The position numbers and the translations under genes are program-made. The notes under the pieces were generated by a model. It worked only from the letters and a program-made list of their open reading frames with translations, searched no databases and had not been told where the DNA came from. This document shows, in pieces, positions 32,204 to 36,128 of a DNA stretch of 36,128 nucleotides. Source of the stretch: Candidatus Giovannonibacteria bacterium. GTDB taxonomy: Bacteria > Patescibacteriota > Minisyncoccia > JACPKW01 > UBA11713. The stretch is from assembly GCA_023266875.1 (NCBI GenBank), contig JAHFOJ010000007.1, forward strand, positions 1 to 36,128. The letters are read 5' to 3'. Position 1 is the stretch's first letter, and each line of letters opens with the position of its first letter.

Positions 32204-32418
32204 TTTGGCGAGGGAGAAGATTTGACAGGACCAGTCTGCTTAAGCGGAGCTTTTTGGGTATCAAAAATATTTCTACCCCATGAATCCGGATTTAGTAAAT
32301 AAATTAGTAAGCAAACTAGAGCGAAAAATATTAGCAAGATAACTTGTTTGCCGAATTCAAACTCCGGACCCCTCGTCCTCTCTCGATCTTCCCCCAATTC
32401 TAAATTGTCGCGCTCCAT
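32182..32418 (-). CDS. Small single-pass membrane protein
   Basis: The 78-residue product has a charged N-terminus (MERDNLELGEDRERTR), one hydrophobic helix (GKQVILLIFFALVCLLIYLL) and a proline/lysine-rich tail. The ribosome-binding site AAAGGAGGTGATCA is a near-perfect complement of the 16S rRNA 3' end, the strongest seen in the window, implying high translation. No family is recognised. Confidence 0.75.
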   Translation of the reverse strand: MERDNLELGEDRERTRGPEFEFGKQVILLIFFALVCLLIYLLNPDSWGRNIFDTQKAPLKQTGPVKSSPSPKLPANIE

Positions 32419-32485
32419 TTGATCACCTCCTTTTACAGCGCAAATGTTCTTCTATTTGGAGTTTAGTATGATTTTTTTTATCTGT

Positions 32486-33691
32486 CTATAGTTTTTCCAC
32501 TTCTTCGCGAACTATTTTTCTATCATCCCATGCCAGCTTGCTTCCGTTCGGACCCATGATCCACGGCTCAGCTCCTTTCCCCGTGATGATAACCACATCT
32601 CCCGCTTTCGCTGACTTGAGCGCGCGCCTGATTGCGACTCTCCGATCTAGAATTTTCTCAAAATTATGCGAGCCTGCGACTTCGTTCATTATTTTCATCG
32701 GGTCTTCATCATATGGATCTTCATTGGTAACAATAACTTTTTTGCCAAATTTTGCGGCAATATCCCCCATGATTGGACGTTTCCAAGCATCTCTCCCGCC
32801 GCCTGCCGCGCCAAAAACGCAGATCAAATTTTTCTCGCCTTCGGCGTAGAGAGTTTCATAAACTTTTTCCATCGCTTTTGGGATGAAAGCGTAATCCACC
32901 AAAACTTTAAAATTTATCCGTCCGCCAGCTGGCGGATCTATCCACTCCATCCGGCCGGGAAGCCCGGCCAAGCCGGATAGCGCCTTTTTGGAAACCTCGA
33001 GCGAAATACCTTCGCGGCGCGCGAATGCCATGGATGCAACCGCGTTCATTTTATTAAAGTCACCTGTAATCTTAAGTTCGAGGCCGGCCGGATAATCGCT
33101 CGCGACAAAAACTATTTTTTCCTTGGGAGCAATTTTATAGAAATATTCGAAGTTCGGATCATCTCCGTTTAAAATCGCGAGCGGAGCTATTTTGAACAGT
33201 TCTGCCTTAGCCGCGCGGTAATTTTCAAATCCTCCATGCGATTCTAAATGTTCTTCCGACAAATTCGTAAAAATCGCCGCGTAAAATTTAATAAATTTGT
33301 GGCGCGACTGCTTAATGCCCTCCGAAGTCATTTCCAAAAATACGTATTCGCAACCAGAATTTGTCGCACGGCGCAAAAATCTTTGAACGCGAAAACGCCC
33401 AGGCGTTGTCATTTTGAGCATGTTCTGTTCAAGTTCGTTCAAAATTCGAAAATTGAGACTATTTATCGTCGCTGATTTTATGCCCGCATCGCTAAAAATT
33501 TTAAAAAGCATCTCGGCTGTGGTGGTTTTCCCCGATGTGCCGGTAATACCTACCACTTTGAGGCGGCGTGAAGGAAATCTGTAAACTATCGCGGCGAGCA
33601 ACGCCAGCTTCCAATGATAAATCGGCTGGAGAAAATTAAAAATGGCCCTCGGAATAAAGCGCCTAACAAATCTCAAGATATTATCTGCCAT
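32486..33691 (-). CDS. MurE-like Mur ligase
   Basis: ATP-dependent amino-acid ligase of the peptidoglycan stem-peptide pathway. The ATP-binding motif is VVGITGTSGKTTTAEML; the central domain has NLSEEHLESHGGFENYRAAK and LNGDDPNFEYF; the C-terminal domain has FGAAGGGRDAWKRPIMGDIA. The amino-acid-specificity motif reads NEDPYDEDP rather than the DNPR of diaminopimelate-adding MurE, so the substrate may differ. ATG at 33691 is preferred to the GTG at 33697. It overlaps ruvA by 11 bp. Confidence 0.85.
   Translation of the reverse strand: MADNILRFVRRFIPRAIFNFLQPIYHWKLALLAAIVYRFPSRRLKVVGITGTSGKTTTAEMLFKIFSDAGIKSATINSLNFRILNELEQNMLKMTTPGRFRVQRFLRRATNSGCEYVFLEMTSEGIKQSRHKFIKFYAAIFTNLSEEHLESHGGFENYRAAKAELFKIAPLAILNGDDPNFEYFYKIAPKEKIVFVASDYPAGLELKITGDFNKMNAVASMAFARREGISLEVSKKALSGLAGLPGRMEWIDPPAGGRINFKVLVDYAFIPKAMEKVYETLYAEGEKNLICVFGAAGGGRDAWKRPIMGDIAAKFGKKVIVTNEDPYDEDPMKIMNEVAGSHNFEKILDRRVAIRRALKSAKAGDVVIITGKGAEPWIMGPNGSKLAWDDRKIVREEVEKL
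32921..32936. repeat. 16-bp palindrome inside the MurE-like gene
   Basis: TCCGCCAGCTGGCGGA is a perfect palindrome encoding part of DPPAGGR. Similar CCGCC..GGCGG hairpins occur at 551-570 and 20739-20754. It may belong to a dispersed palindrome family tolerated within coding sequence. Confidence 0.45.
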
Positions 33692-34262
33692 GTCCACCGC
33701 CTAAAATCTTAAGCGCGGCCTTAACACGCTCGGATGTTCCTGTAACCTTCACGGGCACGCTTGAAAGCGCCTCACGCGCCTCGCGAAGTCCATATCCCAA
33801 CGACTCAAGCGCGTCAATCGCGTCTTTCTCTTCCGAAAGCGCCCCAGCATCCATTTCCGATTTGCCGAATTTTTCGCGAAGCTCAACCATAATTTTCTCC
33901 GCGGTTTTCCGTCCTATGCCTGAAACTTTGGTCAAATAAGACAAATCGCCAGTCGCAATCGCGCGACGCAAAGTATCCGCCGGGACTGAATTTAAAATTC
34001 CGAGCGCGGTTCGCGGGCCCACTCCCGGCACGTTAATCAAAGTCTCAAAAAGTTCCAGTTCGTTTCGTTCTTCAAAACCGAATAAATCGAGAATATCTTC
34101 CCTGACGTGCTGATGCGTCCAAAGTCTCACTTGCCCTTCTTTTTTAGCCAATTTTCGCAAAGTCTCCGCGGTCGCGAAAATTTTATATCCCACGCCAGCA
34201 GCTTCTATTATAATGTAGCGCTCCGCTATGAATTTAACTTTACCTTCAAGCGAACCAATCAT
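33681..34262 (-). CDS. ruvA: Holliday junction DNA helicase subunit RuvA
   Basis: The 193-residue product has the N-terminal OB-fold (MIGSLEGKVKFIAERYIIIE, GVGYKI), two helix-hairpin-helix motifs (LINVPGVGPRTALGILNSV and LTKVSGIGRKTAEKIMVELR), and the C-terminal domain III (DAIDALESLGYGLREAREAL) that contacts RuvB. No ruvB or ruvC is in the window. Confidence 0.96.
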   Translation of the reverse strand: MIGSLEGKVKFIAERYIIIEAAGVGYKIFATAETLRKLAKKEGQVRLWTHQHVREDILDLFGFEERNELELFETLINVPGVGPRTALGILNSVPADTLRRAIATGDLSYLTKVSGIGRKTAEKIMVELREKFGKSEMDAGALSEEKDAIDALESLGYGLREAREALSSVPVKVTGTSERVKAALKILGGGHGR

Positions 34263-34360
34263 GAATATATCGTAGCGTATCTTTGGCTCTCTTTGTAGGT
34301 TTGCTTTTTTCGTTTATATAAGCTAAAAATAAATCAAAGATCTGCCCCAAGGAGGAGATT

Positions 34361-35095
34361 ATGGGAATATCTTTTTCTGATGAAACACTGCGCTTGCTTC
34401 AAGAAAGAAAAATCAGCCTAAGAGAAGTTGCGGATCAAGGTTCTTTAAATTATTACATCGCAAGTTATGCGCTTCATCGAAAGCACAATCTTTATTTGCG
34501 AAGAGGGCGCATGCCAATTACTGCCAAGTATGGCGGTAGTATTGAGCTATACCGCCAGCACTATAATGCAATTAACGGCGAAGGAGCATGGGAAAAATTT
34601 TTAGAGCTCACTAGAAAAAATAGCTTGCAAGTAGTAAGTATGTTGATGGGAATCTCTCGCGCGCGCGTAGGTCAGCTTATTTATAACCTCACTGGTAAAA
34701 AAAAGGCTAAGCTGCCTAAAAAAATTAAGGTGCCTCGGATAGACAAAGAGGCTCTGAAAACGGCGATAAGAAATAACAAGACCGTTGGTGCAATTGCGCA
34801 AGACCTAAACGTTAAGCTTTGCACGGTAGCCAGAGACGCTAAGTTTTGGAATCTTAAACTTCCCGATGGCATGGCCGCGCCTCGATCAATGGTTGATAAA
34901 ACTATGGTAAATTTGGTTAAGCAATATTGTTTTACGATTAAGGATCTTATGAGCGCTACTGGTTCCATACACCGAACGATTAAAAATCGATTAAGCGACA
35001 GCGAATGGAAAGAGCTCAAAAGATACCTTCTAAATAGAAGAAGGCGGAGAAATAAAGAAAAATCCGCCAATAACCCCCGCATCGAAGCTTTATAG
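34361..35095 (+). CDS. Putative multi-HTH DNA-binding protein
   Basis: The 244-residue basic protein is not assigned to a family. Several segments look like helix-turn-helix units: TLRLLQERKISLREVADQGS near the start, SLQVVSMLMGISRARVGQLI near residue 95, KTVGAIAQDLNVKLCTVARD near residue 150, and FTIKDLMSATGSIHRTIKNR near residue 205. The C-terminus is very basic (KRYLLNRRRRRNKEK). ATG at 34361 has AAGGAGGAGA, a strong ribosome-binding site. It stands between ruvA and an IS481-like element and may be an accessory regulator. Confidence 0.7.
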   Translation: MGISFSDETLRLLQERKISLREVADQGSLNYYIASYALHRKHNLYLRRGRMPITAKYGGSIELYRQHYNAINGEGAWEKFLELTRKNSLQVVSMLMGISRARVGQLIYNLTGKKKAKLPKKIKVPRIDKEALKTAIRNNKTVGAIAQDLNVKLCTVARDAKFWNLKLPDGMAAPRSMVDKTMVNLVKQYCFTIKDLMSATGSIHRTIKNRLSDSEWKELKRYLLNRRRRRNKEKSANNPRIEAL

Positions 35096-35125
35096 CATCG
35101 GTGCGGGGCGTTTTCTTTTTTATTT
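35076..35125 (+). terminator. Intrinsic terminator of the multi-HTH gene
   Basis: CCCCGCATCG and its partner TCGGTGCGGGG (imperfect) flank an AT loop and are followed by CGTTTTCTTTTTTATTT. The stem overlaps the last codons of the gene. Confidence 0.8.
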
Positions 35126-35189
35126 ATAAAATATGCTATCGGCTGAAAAACTCTTATTTTAAGGGTTTCTTATAATTCTAAGTGCAATT

Positions 35190-36128
35190 TGTCTATGTTC
35201 CCGTTCTCTAATCAATAGCTTGGAATCACTTGCAAGGGAGTTTGTAAATTTAATCCGAAGTGCAACCTTTTTGAATTGTAATATTCTAAATACTTCGGCA
35301 GCGATTTATTAATAATTTTCACGTCTCTTGGAATGCTATCAAGGCATTCTTCTTGTATGGTGCGATTGAACCTTTCCAGATGCGCATTGTCATTAGGTGT
35401 GCGGACTCTCGAATGCCTATGTCGAATGCCAGCTCTTTCAGTGAAATGAGTCGAGAATTCGCTCCCATGATCTGATTGTAGATGGAGAAATGAAAAAGGG
35501 GCGGCCAACCTCACCCTAAGAAGAAAAGCTAACGCCGTTCTCGTATTTGCACGTTCATACGCTCTGGCATAAGCCCATCTGGAGTAGACATCTAAGAGCG
35601 TAAATACATATATTCTCCTCTCGTTGGTTGTGAGGTGGATTGTGTCAACTTGGACCAAATCACCAGGTTTTTCAACCTCTGGACGCGGCATTGGCGCATG
35701 ATATCGTTTCCATGGGCTTCTCTTATTCAAAAGCATATGGCGATCAAGCGTTCGCTTGACCGAAGAGAGGCTGACAAGGACTCCATTATTTAAAAGTTCT
35801 TTGTGAACAACTTCGGCTGACCTTCTGATCTCGATTCTTTTTCGAATAATTAAATTCACAACTTCTTTATCTAATTCTCGGGAATGATGATGTGGTCTTG
35901 AAGATCTTGTTTCAATACGTCTCCATCCTCCGGTTGGATCTTTAGCGCACCATTTCACAATCACTGATTGGCTGTACCCTGTATACTTTGAGACTTTTCT
36001 CGTCGACCAGCCTCTGTATTTCACTAATCTAACTGCTTCCATCCTGATCCCGGGCAGATTTGAATTATTTGAATATGACATATACATGATTTTACCTGAG
36101 GTGATTCCAAGGTATTGAACCATAACGA
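35190..36128 (-). mobile_element. IS481-like insertion sequence, right end cut by window
   Basis: Inverted repeats bracket the transposase: TCAATAGCTTGGAATCAC (35212-35229) and GTGATTCCAAGGTATTGA (36101-36118) match at 17 of 18 positions, with weaker similarity further out (CGTT..). The left tip may be TGTCTATG at 35190, since IS481 elements often begin with TGT. The outer right end and any target duplication lie beyond the window. Confidence 0.75.
35212..36087 (-). CDS. IS481-like DDE transposase
   Basis: The N-terminal helix-turn-helix region has MEAVRLVKYRGWSTRKVSKY and TGYSQSVIVKWC. The rve integrase core has the first aspartate in LVQVDTIHL, the second in LQSDHGSEF and the glutamate in NAHLERFNRTIQEEC. 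It ends YNSKRLHFGLNLQTP, typical of IS3/IS481 enzymes. The frame extends to ATG 36123, but that start lies in the terminal repeat; ATG 36087 with AGGTAAAATC upstream is preferred. The catalytic triad is intact, so the copy may be active. Confidence 0.9.
   Translation of the reverse strand: MYMSYSNNSNLPGIRMEAVRLVKYRGWSTRKVSKYTGYSQSVIVKWCAKDPTGGWRRIETRSSRPHHHSRELDKEVVNLIIRKRIEIRRSAEVVHKELLNNGVLVSLSSVKRTLDRHMLLNKRSPWKRYHAPMPRPEVEKPGDLVQVDTIHLTTNERRIYVFTLLDVYSRWAYARAYERANTRTALAFLLRVRLAAPFSFLHLQSDHGSEFSTHFTERAGIRHRHSRVRTPNDNAHLERFNRTIQEECLDSIPRDVKIINKSLPKYLEYYNSKRLHFGLNLQTPLQVIPSY

Noticed and set aside
1-36128. CRISPR array
   Set aside because: No series of regularly spaced short direct repeats was seen; the repeats present are TR/VR, inverted-repeat elements and hairpins.
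1-36128. Alternative genetic code 25 (TGA = glycine)
   Set aside because: TGA serves as a stop in avd, the methyltransferase and the transposase, and no conserved gene has an internal TGA.

Overview
The window looks like a chromosome segment of a Candidate Phyla Radiation bacterium (Patescibacteria, most likely Parcubacteria). The ribosomal-protein cluster lacks rpmD (L30) between rpsE and rplO, which is a CPR trait. L28, S14 and L24 carry zinc-ribbon cysteines, genes are small and tightly packed, and several proteins are of types common in CPR genomes (lamin-tail, SIMPL, DUF5671, a membrane-anchored Clp ATPase). TGA works as a normal stop, so the code-25 lineages are unlikely. Lineage is inferred from content only.

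The standout is at the left edge (1-1740): most of a diversity-generating retroelement (DGR). The N-terminus of a DGR-type reverse transcriptase runs off the left end on the minus strand. A bAvd-type accessory gene (168-575, plus) lies next to it. A 128-bp template repeat (TR, 582-709) precedes a target gene (1077-1631, minus) whose 3' end holds the 128-bp variable repeat (VR, 1084-1211). I aligned TR and VR base by base: they differ at 25 positions and all 25 are adenines on the template strand, giving 16 amino-acid changes. This is the signature of adenine-specific mutagenic retrohoming. The target has its own consensus promoter overlapping a 20-bp palindrome. The target and the TR appear to be separate transcription units, each with an intrinsic terminator.

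From 1722 to 19563 lies a long minus-strand translation cluster. In transcription order: rpsL, rpsG, fusA, a small accessory island, tuf, rpsJ, rplC, rplD, rplW, rplB, rpsS, rplV, rpsC, rplP, rpmC, rpsQ, rplN, rplX, rplE, rpsN, rpsH, rplF, rplR, rpsE, rplO, secY, adk, map. The DGR sits directly after map. Three ~103-bp MITE-like elements with CCCGTTAG termini lie just 5' of the start codons of rplX, rpmC and rplB. A two-hairpin palindromic element lies in opposite orientation after tuf and after fusA. The fusA-tuf island holds three short genes, a degenerate copy of the fusA 3' end and three copies of a terminator tail.

From 19643 to 30334 are housekeeping and accessory genes: an M50 metalloprotease, L28, tRNA-Lys(TTT), a membrane-protein/Clp-ATPase pair, tRNA-Pro(GGG), a receiver protein without its phospho-acceptor, tRNA-Arg(CCG), a YkuK-like RNase H-fold protein, an exonuclease-WYL fusion, DoxX, a lamin-tail-like surface protein, a SpoU methyltransferase, a DUF5671 membrane protein and a SIMPL protein. 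From 30434 to the right end are guaA with a clear promoter and terminator, a one-TM protein, a MurE-like ligase, ruvA, a putative multi-HTH protein and an IS481-like transposase cut by the right edge.
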